Assembly: GCA_039028895.1 (NCBI GenBank)
Contig: JBCCHF010000002.1
Coordinates: 124,001 to 188,000 of the forward strand
DNA from: JAHDCJ01 sp039028895
GTDB lineage: Bacteria > Bacteroidota > Bacteroidia > Chitinophagales > Saprospiraceae
Reading direction: 5' to 3'
DNA length: 64,000 nucleotides
In this document: positions 52,277-60,875 of the stretch, in pieces
Layout of the letters: each line of letters opens with the position of its first letter
Numbering within the stretch: position 1 is the stretch's first letter
Notes under the pieces: generated by a model
Seen by the model: the letters and a program-made list of their open reading frames with translations, nothing else
Told to the model about the DNA's origin: nothing
Databases searched by the model: none
Made by a program: the position numbers and the translations under genes

Positions 52277-53016
52277 CTGAGAGCCGAATACGTAGCATAA
52301 GGAACTTCTATCGGCGATTCAACGACAAATACTTTGCTGCGAACAGTAGTCTCAATCAATATATCTTCAAAATCTCTTATAAGGGCAAAGTCGTCAACTT
52401 CCATTTCCTGCCAATTTACCATTAACTCCCCTTCCACCAGGTACCAACCATGTATTTTCGTGGTATCCAGTTCCATCGAACAACTGCCTTTTTCAAAGGT
52501 TAATTCTTTGATAACGACATCGTAAGTGTCCATCTTGACGGGCCCTTTCCCTCCTTTATACCATTTTATTTTTACGCCATTTTTTTCCGTTACCGGAATA
52601 TCGTCGGGTCCGTAGTCATCGTAGGAAGCCGACTTCTGCATGGATTGCTGTAGCCCGGGATCAAACCATATCTGAAAAATATGACACCCGGCATTCAACT
52701 TTTCAGCATGGCTTATTCCCTGCCCTGATCTAATGATCTGTGCAGAACCTGCCTTTAATGGAATCCATTCATTATGCTTGGTGTCAAAGTGCTCCAATTC
52801 GCCTTTTGTAACAAAAGACATAATCTCAAATCCCTTATGCGGATGCAAACCAATAGTGCTCCCCTCTTCGGACCACGCATGGGCCCAATAAAACAAATTT
52901 GAATAAGGCTGCAGCCGCCCTCCTTCTCCAGGGAAACCAACTGGTTTGTTTTCGAGAATAGCGCCGCCATTGAATGCACCTTTGGCCTGATGTGATTTTG
53001 GATATACTGTAATCAT
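52270..53016 (-). CDS. pirin family bicupin protein
   Basis: A 248-residue protein with two cupin domains. The first has the metal-binding pattern IGLHPHKGFEIMSFVTKGELEHFDT and IIRSGQGISHAEKL, supplying three His and a Glu; the second cupin (about 150-245, WYLVEGELMVNW) lacks the metal ligands, as usual in pirins. Pirins of the YhhW type act as quercetinases or redox-sensitive co-regulators; the true role here is unknown. The gene stands alone between two exported-protein genes on the opposite strand. Confidence 0.9.
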   Translation of the reverse strand: MITVYPKSHQAKGAFNGGAILENKPVGFPGEGGRLQPYSNLFYWAHAWSEEGSTIGLHPHKGFEIMSFVTKGELEHFDTKHNEWIPLKAGSAQIIRSGQGISHAEKLNAGCHIFQIWFDPGLQQSMQKSASYDDYGPDDIPVTEKNGVKIKWYKGGKGPVKMDTYDVVIKELTFEKGSCSMELDTTKIHGWYLVEGELMVNWQEMEVDDFALIRDFEDILIETTVRSKVFVVESPIEVPYATYSALRK

Positions 53017-53180
53017 AGTTTGATGGTTGATTATTCCGAGTTGTCAATTTTCGACTTCCGACTGCAAGTTTCTAACATCAATTCTCAAAAAAAGTTATCA
53101 CTCCCGGTAACAAACTATCTGGTCACCTGATATAAGGGTGTTCTATTAAAAACAAAAAATCTCGAATCAAACAATTAGAA

Positions 53181-54446
53181 ATGAAAACTTCAAAAATCAA
53201 ATTTAAAGATTCTTTTAATTCAGCAATTTTAAAATTAAGCTGCCTTTTTCTTTTAACAGCAGTCATGACTTTCTCAGGTTGTAAAAAAGACGAGATCCCT
53301 GAGTTACCTGATAACCCGACAGAATTGGATTATTTCTTTCAGCGGTTTCTATACTCAATCGCACCACAGGAACAGGATATGCCGGTATATGAAATCCTTG
53401 ATGCTGAACTATTACAAGCATTAACTTATCTGAATCCTGAAAATTATCTGGAAGAATTGATTGGCTCTATTGAATATGCGGAGGAAATCGGAAATCCTGT
53501 TGTGGTTTATCTCGGACTACAGCCTTTATCAATTGCTGACGACATGACTGGACCTTTGTTCCAGTTTGATCACATGATCTCCTCCAGATTGGAAAGATCA
53601 TTTGCGCCTTTCCCTCAAGATGGTGCTTATGTATTGCAAAACTTGCTAGTGGCTACTACCGCTGGTGAAAACAATCTAATTAACCTCAATTCAATTGTAC
53701 CTAACGAGGTAGCCAAAAAGGCTGAGAAAGGTGGTATTTGTGCCACTCTTGCAATAGCGCACAGTCTTGTAGGCAAACATGGCATCATTCCTAAAGATGG
53801 CAGGGGTAATTGGCCTGATATCACAGAAACCAGAAACGACACTGTGTTTTGGAAGTCGGATTTCCTGAAAAAGATATACGACGCTTCCGGCGATAACGAT
53901 GGTAGCCGTGGTTTGTCAGATGATGAAGTTGATAAGGCACATACTTCAGATTGGAATGGAAACTGGCTGGTTCACCGCTCAAAGAATATGACGGAAATTA
54001 TGAAACCTAGTGACAAGCCATCAGCTTCCGAGTTGAAAGAATGGTGCAAAAAGTTGAAAGAATTTAACGATGAGAAAAAAGACGACTGTCTTTTGCGTGC
54101 AAGAGGAACTTTGACCTACAAAGACAAAGAGACTGGTGAAACCAAGACAAAGCGAGTAGGACATATGATGACTATCACAAAAGTAGAAGAAGTGAATGGA
54201 AAATGTAAGATCACTGTAGTCAATACAGGTGTACAGGATAGAAATAATGATTGGGAAAACGTACCATTCGACCCCAAAGAGCAGGAATGGGAGATTTCCA
54301 CAACTGATGCAAAAATAACCAAAAACAATGGCTGGGGTAACTCAATAGTTTGGGATGATATCGCTTGCGTATGCTACGATGAAGACCCCAAAAGGGATGG
54401 TGTGACGTCAACCGACCTTGGAGAACCCGGTGAAGCCATAAAATAA
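53181..54446 (+). CDS. lipoprotein with a putative papain-like cysteine peptidase domain
   Basis: A 421-residue protein with a lipoprotein signal (CLFLLTAVMTFSGC, Cys34, then KKDE). Residues about 40-170 are helical. A second part has GGICATLAIAHSL with Cys187 at the head of a helix, VGHMMTITKVE with His328 and CKITVVNTGVQD with Asn348; the Cys-His-Asn order and contexts resemble papain-like folds such as C39 or transglutaminase-like peptidases. This is a motif-based inference, not a family match. The C-terminus has no sorting domain. A terminator follows at 54487-54528. It may be a surface or periplasmic peptidase or a toxin-like enzyme. Confidence 0.72.
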   Translation: MKTSKIKFKDSFNSAILKLSCLFLLTAVMTFSGCKKDEIPELPDNPTELDYFFQRFLYSIAPQEQDMPVYEILDAELLQALTYLNPENYLEELIGSIEYAEEIGNPVVVYLGLQPLSIADDMTGPLFQFDHMISSRLERSFAPFPQDGAYVLQNLLVATTAGENNLINLNSIVPNEVAKKAEKGGICATLAIAHSLVGKHGIIPKDGRGNWPDITETRNDTVFWKSDFLKKIYDASGDNDGSRGLSDDEVDKAHTSDWNGNWLVHRSKNMTEIMKPSDKPSASELKEWCKKLKEFNDEKKDDCLLRARGTLTYKDKETGETKTKRVGHMMTITKVEEVNGKCKITVVNTGVQDRNNDWENVPFDPKEQEWEISTTDAKITKNNGWGNSIVWDDIACVCYDEDPKRDGVTSTDLGEPGEAIK

Positions 54447-54486
54447 GAATAAGCCAATATAATTATCGGGATTGGCACTTTGCTAT

Positions 54487-54528
54487 GACATGGGGTAGGT
54501 CCAAAGGGATCTATCCCATGTCTTTTTT
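54487..54528 (+). terminator. intrinsic terminator of the cysteine-peptidase-like lipoprotein gene
   Basis: A 12-base-pair stem (arms 54487-54498 and 54511-54522, one G-U pair, 12-base loop) is followed by six T residues on the plus strand. The T-run touches the stop of the convergent 273-residue protein gene at 54527. Confidence 0.85.
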
Positions 54529-55348
54529 AGAGTCGCTCAATATCTTTAGATGGATCTGTTATTACGAGTTCGTACCAATCATCCTGCCTGAATACGGAAC
54601 CTGTTATGGAAACAGGATCTGCAACAAAATCCAGAACCTCATCTTTTAAAGCCTTGCGATTGGTATTAGTGAGGATGTAATAGCCATTATCCCCATTCTC
54701 ATTTTGGACCACAAACATTGGAGGAATCCCCCCTCTAATACACATTATAGCGCAAGATTTATGAGACTTTCCACGTCCTGGATTCATAGCACCAAAATAG
54801 CACTTGGGATCAATAATTTCTCCTTTCAAGGTAACCCTGCCGATACCCGTTTTCTTGGTTGGCACCAATGATAATTGTTCGGCATCCTTAACTACTTCAT
54901 AAGATAGAAGTGCCTTTTCTTTTTTGGTGAGTTCCAGAATGGCTTTTCCATCATTATAGGCCAGCGTACCCTCTAATTTTACCTTTACATTTCCAAAGTC
55001 TTCACCAGTATCCGATTTGATCTTTTGTCTGTATTTATCAACAATCCCTTTTGCACCAAATTTGCCATAACCGACAAGAACTATTGATTGTGTAATTTTA
55101 GAGCCTTTAAGGTTTTTACCAGCGATCAGCTTTAGCCTAGGCACTGGTTCAGTACTTATAAAACCTTCAACCTCCGTTAATTTCCCAAACTCGTATTTAC
55201 CGGTTGAATACTCCTTATGTAAAAATGCCATCAGACCGCCCAATAATGGTAACAAAATGAAAAGGCCGATGACCACCCGCTTAACCAATTTCTTGGTTTT
55301 GGGAGGAGTTTCATTCGAATATCCTACAAAAAATTCATCCTTACTCAT
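54527..55348 (-). CDS. membrane-anchored protein with a conserved-looking Cys motif, Rieske operon
   Basis: A 273-residue protein with one helix near the N-terminus (about 25-45, VVIGLFILLPLLGGLMAFL) and the rest outside the cytoplasm. Two beta domains are likely. The striking segment is DPKCYFGAMNPGRG followed by KSHKSCAIMCIRGGIPPMF (residues about 185-215): three Cys, a His and a Gly-Gly-Ile-Pro-Pro turn that could hold a metal or cofactor. I do not recognise a named family. It is third in a minus-strand run after the 147-residue protein and the Rieske-cytochrome-like protein, with an 18-base gap, suggesting an electron-transfer or cofactor-assembly role. Confidence 0.75.
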   Translation of the reverse strand: MSKDEFFVGYSNETPPKTKKLVKRVVIGLFILLPLLGGLMAFLHKEYSTGKYEFGKLTEVEGFISTEPVPRLKLIAGKNLKGSKITQSIVLVGYGKFGAKGIVDKYRQKIKSDTGEDFGNVKVKLEGTLAYNDGKAILELTKKEKALLSYEVVKDAEQLSLVPTKKTGIGRVTLKGEIIDPKCYFGAMNPGRGKSHKSCAIMCIRGGIPPMFVVQNENGDNGYYILTNTNRKALKDEVLDFVADPVSITGSVFRQDDWYELVITDPSKDIERL

Positions 55349-55366
55349 GGTTTTTCTTTGATTGCC

Positions 55367-56398
55367 TTAAAATGTAGCTGGTTCAACTGGAGTGCCTTCT
55401 GCATTTGGTTTTGGGTTAACCCAAACAATACCATCCTGCACTTTCACATCGTAGGTGCTTACTTTTTCCTCAAACGGAGGAGGGCTCTGACCGTTTCCGG
55501 GAAGATATTGGTAGCCATGCCAGGGGCAAGTTACACAACCATCAATGATCTTGCCTTCGCTTAGCGGTCCATTTTGGTGCTTGCAAAAATTATGGATTGC
55601 TGAAATCTTGTTCTCATATTTAAAGATGGCAATCGATTCTCCCTCCAAAACAACGAGTTTGGCACAATCTTCAGGAATTTCTTCAATACTACAGGCTTTG
55701 TGAAAATTTCCATCTTCCTTTTTAGGGTCGACTTTTCCCTTGCCCTTACCTTTCAGGCCTGCTATTAGGTGCAAAGCAATTATTGTGAACATGCCTGCTG
55801 CCAAAAACAACACCAACACAGGTGATCTTTCTATCTGTACAATGCCTAACATTACATGCATAATGATTAAAGCATAAGCCACGTATACAAGCATATGTAA
55901 AGTTTTCCACCCTTTCGGGCCAATTTTATTCAGCCAAAAATCGTGACTGGTCACGGCCATGAAAAATAAGATGATCAGCGCAAAAAAGCCTAATGGCTGA
56001 AAGGGGAATCGGGCAAAATGACTATATGAAGTATTATTCAGAAATATGGAAGAAATGGGATCCATATCACCTAAAGAATGGTACATTCCAATTGACATGC
56101 CACTGTGAATCAAGGCCATGAAAAACATGGTTACTCCCAAATGGCGTCGATTATACAACAATGGTAAAAAACGGGTATCAAGCCGAGCTAAAGGACCTAT
56201 TATGAGGATAATGTGAAGCATGATGATAGCCAGTGTACCAAAAGCCCTGATTATCAGGGTTTGCGGATTCATGGCAGGGTACAGCAATACGCTCAATAAG
56301 CTGAAAACCAACAGGTAGGCAACAATAAGTCCTGCCATGGTCTTATCATAACGCTTTTTAAAGGGATTCCAGTCAATAATTTTATATCCAACTCCCAT
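55367..56398 (-). CDS. ferric-reductase-like membrane protein with C-terminal Rieske domain
   Basis: A 343-residue protein. The N-terminal part (about 1-215) has six or so transmembrane helices with His residues in GTLAIIMLHIILIIGPLARL, NRRHLGVTMFFMALIHS and LHMLVYVAYALIIMHV, in the manner of the ferric-reductase-like/MsrQ di-haem proteins. A Lys/Gly-rich linker (GLKGKGKGKVDPKK) leads to a Rieske [2Fe-2S] domain with Cys272-x-His274 (CKHQNGPL) and Cys291-x2-His294 (CPWHGY). It probably moves electrons across or along the inner membrane. The same type of Rieske domain occurs on the divergently transcribed ThDP enzyme. Confidence 0.88.
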   Translation of the reverse strand: MGVGYKIIDWNPFKKRYDKTMAGLIVAYLLVFSLLSVLLYPAMNPQTLIIRAFGTLAIIMLHIILIIGPLARLDTRFLPLLYNRRHLGVTMFFMALIHSGMSIGMYHSLGDMDPISSIFLNNTSYSHFARFPFQPLGFFALIILFFMAVTSHDFWLNKIGPKGWKTLHMLVYVAYALIIMHVMLGIVQIERSPVLVLFLAAGMFTIIALHLIAGLKGKGKGKVDPKKEDGNFHKACSIEEIPEDCAKLVVLEGESIAIFKYENKISAIHNFCKHQNGPLSEGKIIDGCVTCPWHGYQYLPGNGQSPPPFEEKVSTYDVKVQDGIVWVNPKPNAEGTPVEPATF

Positions 56399-56408
56399 AG
56401 CAGGTTCC

Positions 56409-56852
56409 TTATAAACTAGTTTGGTAAAAATTAGATTTCTTGATCAGATCATAAAAGTAAATCCCGATGCCATCTGTTTTTCCTTCCGGGGCTTCGAAAA
56501 GGAACCTATAGGTACCTTGAGGACCGAGATTTCCGATAAGCACGTCCTTTTCAATGTCAGGATTTCCATCAAAATTAGCATAAACCACTACTGATGGAGA
56601 TGTAAGCGGTTTTTTGATAATTACTTCCAGTTGTTTTGGAACGCCATCATCTCCTCCTCTCAAATTAACATCAAATTCGTTTGTAGAAGCATTTTTTAAA
56701 ACCTGTGAAAAGGCATCATTGGAAGATCTTAAAACTGGTTCATCCAATGGAATCACAGGCTTTGACATTAAAGCCAATACGAACCCAACTGGTAAAGCAA
56801 TAGCTAGAATGAGCCAAATTACGCGATGTGTTGATTGAAGCGACCTGATCAT
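56409..56852 (-). CDS. small single-helix membrane protein, Rieske operon
   Basis: A 147-residue protein with an N-terminal helix (VIWLILAIALPVGFVLALM) and an extracytoplasmic domain of about 110 residues with strands VPKQLEVIIKKPLTSPSVVVYAN and LGPQGTYRFLFE. No Cys or obvious cofactor ligand is seen. It is first in the minus-strand run, 10 bases before the Rieske-ferric-reductase-like gene, so it is probably a subunit or chaperone of that membrane protein. No family recognised. Confidence 0.75.
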   Translation of the reverse strand: MIRSLQSTHRVIWLILAIALPVGFVLALMSKPVIPLDEPVLRSSNDAFSQVLKNASTNEFDVNLRGGDDGVPKQLEVIIKKPLTSPSVVVYANFDGNPDIEKDVLIGNLGPQGTYRFLFEAPEGKTDGIGIYFYDLIKKSNFYQTSL

Positions 56853-56923
56853 TATTGTGGCATCCTGATTTGATTAATACAAATAAAAAGGAATTTTGGA
56901 GGAGGACTGTAACGAAATGATAA

Positions 56924-56931
56924 CAAATTTA
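56924..56931 (-). promoter_or_regulatory. possible -7 box (TAAATTTG) for the membrane Rieske operon
   Basis: Minus-strand TAAATTTG matches TAnnTTTG, 71 bases upstream of the 147-residue protein. No -33 TTG is seen at the right spacing, so this is tentative. Confidence 0.35.
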
Positions 56932-57018
56932 TAAAGTTTGCGAATTCAGGATCATCTTGCTCTATTATTCTATTATTTTAGCCCTGTAAATAATTCAACT
57001 CATGAAATTTTACAATCC

Positions 57019-58965
57019 ATGAAAGCTTTGAATTTGGTATGGTATAAGGTACTTGAGAATCCTGCTCAGCTGCCGGAAGGTCGAGTTATGGCTGTAACAG
57101 CAGGTCATACCGGGATTTGTCTGACACACTATAACGGCAAATTTTCAGGCTTAGACAATAAATGTCCACATCAGGGTGGTCCATTAGGAGAAGGTTCTAT
57201 TGAGAATGGCCTGCTCCGTTGTCCCTGGCATGGTTGGGACTTCGACCCACACACTGGTCAATCACCAGGTGCACATGATGATAAAGTAACCACTTTCCCT
57301 GTCGAGATTAGAGATGATGGGGTTTATATTGGTGTAGAAGAAGAGGAAGAACACCAACCTACAATTTCGGATATCATGGCTGAAACCATGGTAAACTGGG
57401 GAGTTAACACTGTTTTTGGCATGGTTGGACATTCTAACCTGGGACTTGCCGATGCTTTACGCAGACAAGAAGAAAAAGGCAAGCTCAAGTTTATCGGCAT
57501 CAGGCATGAAGGTGCAGGAGCTTTTGCAGCCTCAGCTTACGCCAAATTAACTGGCAAACCAGCTGCATGTTTTGCCATAGCCGGACCTGGAGCTACTAAT
57601 ATGCTTACCGGTTTATGGGATGCCAAAGTGGATAGAGCACCAATCCTTGCGCTTACGGGACAAGTACAATCACAAGTTCTTGGTACCGGGAATTTTCAGG
57701 AAGTGGACTTGAAGGCTGCTTTTAGTTCTGTTGCAGCATGGAGCCAGGTTGTGTTAAATAAAAGCCCGCATGCAGAACTGATGTCATTAGCAGTAAAGCA
57801 TGCATTGATTCAAAGGGATGTTTCCCATCTGGTCTTTCCCGACGAAGTCCAGGTCAAACCGGCAGGTCCAAGGAAGGCTGCAACACCAGAAGGTCGTATG
57901 GCATCCATGAAAATAAGTCCGGCTAAAGAGGATCTTGACAAAGCCATAAATCTAATCATCCATGCTAAACAACCTGTCATAATTGTCGGACATGGAGCAA
58001 GATTTAACATGGCATCGATAATCTCCTTTGCTGAAACACTGAACGCCCCGGTATTAACCACTTTCAAGGGAAAAGGGCTCATCCCTGACGCTCACCCCCT
58101 AGGCTGTGGTGTGCTAGGTCGTAGCGGGACGCCAATTGCAAGCTATTTCATGAACGAGTCTGATTTGCTGATCGTCTTTGGTGCTTCTTTCTCCAAGCAT
58201 ACTGGCATAACACCTAAAGTCCCTACTATCCAGGTGGATTTTGATCCTTTAGCTTTAGCCAAATTTCATAAAATTGATATTCCTGTTCTCGGAGAAATCA
58301 GTATGACGGTAAATGCATTCATCAAAGCTGTAATTCACAATCACCAATCTGAAGATCGGAGACCAATCATTGCCGAAAGGTGGAATATCTGGAAAGCAGA
58401 AAAAGAGAAAAGACGACTTGATGATCGCGGGAAAGGAGTAAGCTCGATTGAAGTATTCGAGGCTATGAATCGGCACGTCCCGGATAATGCGGTAATTGCT
58501 TTGGATGTTGGTAATAACACCTATTCTTTTGGTCGCTATTTCGAATGTACGGCACAATCCATTTTAATGTCAGGTTATTTGGGCTCGATTGGCTATGCCT
58601 ATCCAGCTGCAATTGGGGCCTGGACAGCAGCACCCGACAGACCGATTGTCGCCGTTTCAGGAGACGGTGGATTTGGACAATACATGGGTGAGGTGTTGAC
58701 AGCAGTCAAATATAATATTCCGATCAAACATATTCTCCTCAACAACGCTGAACTTGGTAAAATATCAAAGGAACAACGCTCTGGAGAATTTGACGTCTGG
58801 AAAACAAGGTTGCACAATTGTAATTTTGCTGAATACGCCAAACTCTGTGGCGCGATGGGCATTCGGGTAACCGACAAATCACAACTGGATGATGCGATGA
58901 AGATGGCATTCAGTCATAATGGCCCATTTTGTGTTGAGATTATTGCAGACGCTTTATTAATCTGA
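57019..58965 (+). CDS. Rieske ferredoxin fused to a ThDP-dependent enzyme (POX/acetolactate-synthase type)
   Basis: A 648-residue fusion. Residues about 5-110 are a Rieske domain with Cys49-x-His51 (CPHQGG) and Cys68-x2-His71 (CPWHGW). From about 120 comes a ThDP enzyme: N-terminal pyrimidine domain with the catalytic-Glu motif IGIRHEGAGAFAASAYAK, central domain (about 310-440, PVIIVGHGARFN), and the pyrophosphate domain with GDG starting at residue 548 and ending in LLNN. Relatives include pyruvate oxidase and acetolactate synthase, which decarboxylate pyruvate; the fused iron-sulphur domain suggests electron output to a carrier. The start chosen (MKALNLVWYKVL) gives a clean Rieske N-terminus; a start 81 bases upstream would add an implausible extension. 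DUF3052 follows after 2 bases. Confidence 0.88.
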   Translation: MKALNLVWYKVLENPAQLPEGRVMAVTAGHTGICLTHYNGKFSGLDNKCPHQGGPLGEGSIENGLLRCPWHGWDFDPHTGQSPGAHDDKVTTFPVEIRDDGVYIGVEEEEEHQPTISDIMAETMVNWGVNTVFGMVGHSNLGLADALRRQEEKGKLKFIGIRHEGAGAFAASAYAKLTGKPAACFAIAGPGATNMLTGLWDAKVDRAPILALTGQVQSQVLGTGNFQEVDLKAAFSSVAAWSQVVLNKSPHAELMSLAVKHALIQRDVSHLVFPDEVQVKPAGPRKAATPEGRMASMKISPAKEDLDKAINLIIHAKQPVIIVGHGARFNMASIISFAETLNAPVLTTFKGKGLIPDAHPLGCGVLGRSGTPIASYFMNESDLLIVFGASFSKHTGITPKVPTIQVDFDPLALAKFHKIDIPVLGEISMTVNAFIKAVIHNHQSEDRRPIIAERWNIWKAEKEKRRLDDRGKGVSSIEVFEAMNRHVPDNAVIALDVGNNTYSFGRYFECTAQSILMSGYLGSIGYAYPAAIGAWTAAPDRPIVAVSGDGGFGQYMGEVLTAVKYNIPIKHILLNNAELGKISKEQRSGEFDVWKTRLHNCNFAEYAKLCGAMGIRVTDKSQLDDAMKMAFSHNGPFCVEIIADALLI

Positions 58966-58967
58966 TT

Positions 58968-59375
58968 ATGGTTGGTTATTCAAAAAACCCTTTAGTCAAA
59001 AAGCTGGGGATGAAGGAAGGTTGGGCCATCTATTTGGCTAATGCCCCTATCAATTATTTTGAGCTTCTTGGTTACCTTCCGGAAAATGTTGAGTTACTGG
59101 AGGAAACTCCTGTCGAACCAATAGATTTTGTGCATTGGTTTGTCCGGGACATGGCAGAACTCAAAAGTGATATCATGACCTATCAAGCGATGATCAAGAA
59201 GACCGGTATGTTATGGATCTCGTGGCCTAAAGGCAGCTCACCGCTGCAATCTGACTTTAATGGTAATGACGTCAGGTCAGTCGGTTTATCATCCGGATTA
59301 GTTGATAATAAAGTTTGTGCCGTAGATGAAGATTGGTCTGGCTGTAGATTTGTCTACAGACTAAAAGAGCGTTAG
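58968..59375 (+). CDS. DUF3052 family protein
   Basis: A 135-residue protein matching DUF3052 throughout: LVKKLGMKEGWAIYLANAP, HWFVRDMAELKSD, GMLWISWPKGSS, VRSVGLSSGLVDNKVCAVDE and WSGCRFVYRL. The family has no settled function. It begins 2 bases after the Rieske-ThDP gene and ends in a 4-base overlap with the stop of the convergent ytxJ gene. Confidence 0.9.
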   Translation: MVGYSKNPLVKKLGMKEGWAIYLANAPINYFELLGYLPENVELLEETPVEPIDFVHWFVRDMAELKSDIMTYQAMIKKTGMLWISWPKGSSPLQSDFNGNDVRSVGLSSGLVDNKVCAVDEDWSGCRFVYRLKER

Positions 59376-59758
59376 ACGTAACCCTTTACGCCTTCAGTTG
59401 AAATATCGCTATGTGAAGTATGATAGATGGCTTTCCCATCTTTAACGAGGATGATCTGAGGCGATTCATGTTGTACTTCTAATAATTGGGCAATTTTATT
59501 TGAAACTGGTCTGTATGCAATCAGGTCAAGGTAATAGAGATCAACTACATCTTGAGGAATATCCCAACTCCTGTCAATTCTATTCATTGCCATTGTACTG
59601 ATAGAACAGCGGGTGCTATGTTTGAATATCGCTACTGGTTTTTCGAACGACTGTTTGATTATAGCTTTTAATTGCTCTTCAGAATCAAGTGTTTTCCAGA
59701 TTCCTTCCTCAGTCTCTATATTATTCTCTTTTCCAAAAAGGCCTTTAAAGAAGTTCAT
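59372..59758 (-). CDS. ytxJ: bacillithiol-system redox protein YtxJ
   Basis: A 128-residue thioredoxin-fold protein of the YtxJ/DUF2847 family: VAIFKHSTRCSISTMAMNR carries the single active-site Cys, then LYYLDLIAYRPVSNKIA, and the cis-Pro strand ESPQIILVKDGKAIYHTSHSDI. It is thought to act as a monothiol bacilliredoxin removing bacillithiol from proteins, which implies that the organism makes bacillithiol. It is separated from the upstream asparaginase gene by 90 bases. Confidence 0.92.
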   Translation of the reverse strand: MNFFKGLFGKENNIETEEGIWKTLDSEEQLKAIIKQSFEKPVAIFKHSTRCSISTMAMNRIDRSWDIPQDVVDLYYLDLIAYRPVSNKIAQLLEVQHESPQIILVKDGKAIYHTSHSDISTEGVKGYV

Positions 59759-59848
59759 TGCTTTAGGCTTGATTTATTCATAAAAGGGGCAAAAATAATT
59801 TGCTTATTCATGATAAGAAACGAAAATGGAGAAAAAAGGTTCGTTCCT

Positions 59849-60856
59849 TTATCCTTTGTTATAATAATCTGCGTCGATTAGTTCGTTTTCACCATCCTGG
59901 TATAAGGCAAAGTTAAACCCTTTGTGGATACAGCTGGCACCATAATTCCCTTTTTTGTCTAAGGCGATATAGCCAATTTGAATATCATTAAAATCAGGGT
60001 TTCTCTTGACAATCCGTCTAATCGCTTCATCGCATGCCTCTTGCGGACTGCGGCCATTGCGCATCAACTCGACGACAAGAAAAGAACCTACAGTTTCGAT
60101 TACTTTTTCACCGTGGCCGGTAGCGACACATCCACCAACTTCATTATCGAGATACAATCCGGCACCAATAATCGGAGAGTCCCCCACCCTTCCGTGCATC
60201 TTGTAAGCCATACCACTGGTGGTACATGCGCCTGATATATTTCCAGCCTGGTCTAATGCCAACATGCCAATGGTGTCATGGTTCTCCCTGTTTACTATAG
60301 GCTTGTATTCAGATTTCACCAGCCATTCCTCCCAGGCTTCCTTTGCCTTTTCCGTAAGGAGATTTTCTTTCTTAAAGCCCTGGCTTAAGGCAAACTGGAA
60401 AGCACCTTTACCGGCTAACATAACGTGAGGCGTTTCTTCCATCACTTTCCTGGCAACAGAAATTGGATGTTTGATATGTTGGAGGAAACAAACGGCTCCA
60501 CATTGCCCTTTTTCATTCATGATACAAGCGTCAAGGGTAACGTTGCCGTCCCTGTCCGGTAAACCGCCAAATCCGACGGAAGTAGACTCCGGATCAGCCT
60601 CAGTCACCATTACCCCTTTTTCCACTGCATCGAGTGCGGAGCCTCCGGACTCAATGATCTTTAGAGCTGCCTCATTCGCTCCAACCCCGTGGTTCCAGGT
60701 TGAAACAACCGTAGGTTTGAGGGGTTGCTCAGATTGTTCGGGTGGCTCTTTCTGGTTTGCTGAGTTATCTGAACAGGCTATATTGGAAATGCTGAAAAGC
60801 GAAAAACCAAAGGTGCCAAAAAGCCCTTTCTTTAAAAACTTTCTTCTAGTATTCAT
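59849..60856 (-). CDS. glycosylasparaginase (N4-(beta-N-acetylglucosaminyl)-L-asparaginase)
   Basis: A 335-residue Ntn-hydrolase starting at MNTRRKFLKK. Arg4-Arg5 in TRRKFLKKG, a hydrophobic stretch and IAC (Cys28) indicate a Tat-exported lipoprotein. The proenzyme is expected to cleave itself before Thr195 in NHDTIGML, the new N-terminal nucleophile; GRVGDSPIIGAGLYLDNEVG and ATGHGEKVIET are the substrate-binding motifs. It cuts the GlcNAc-Asn bond left after N-glycoprotein breakdown. A start 9 codons upstream lies too close to the end of GH92. It is last in an M28 peptidase-GH92-asparaginase run, 19 bases after GH92. Confidence 0.93.
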   Translation of the reverse strand: MNTRRKFLKKGLFGTFGFSLFSISNIACSDNSANQKEPPEQSEQPLKPTVVSTWNHGVGANEAALKIIESGGSALDAVEKGVMVTEADPESTSVGFGGLPDRDGNVTLDACIMNEKGQCGAVCFLQHIKHPISVARKVMEETPHVMLAGKGAFQFALSQGFKKENLLTEKAKEAWEEWLVKSEYKPIVNRENHDTIGMLALDQAGNISGACTTSGMAYKMHGRVGDSPIIGAGLYLDNEVGGCVATGHGEKVIETVGSFLVVELMRNGRSPQEACDEAIRRIVKRNPDFNDIQIGYIALDKKGNYGASCIHKGFNFALYQDGENELIDADYYNKG

Positions 60857-60875
60857 TGCTTTTGGAATTGGGGGA

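Noticed and set aside
56930..56939. ATAAAGTTTG upstream of the Rieske-ThDP gene (also at 49988-49997) as a promoter
   Set aside because: The spacing inside the box is one base too long for TAnnTTTG and no -33 TTG is found; its presence twice may be chance.
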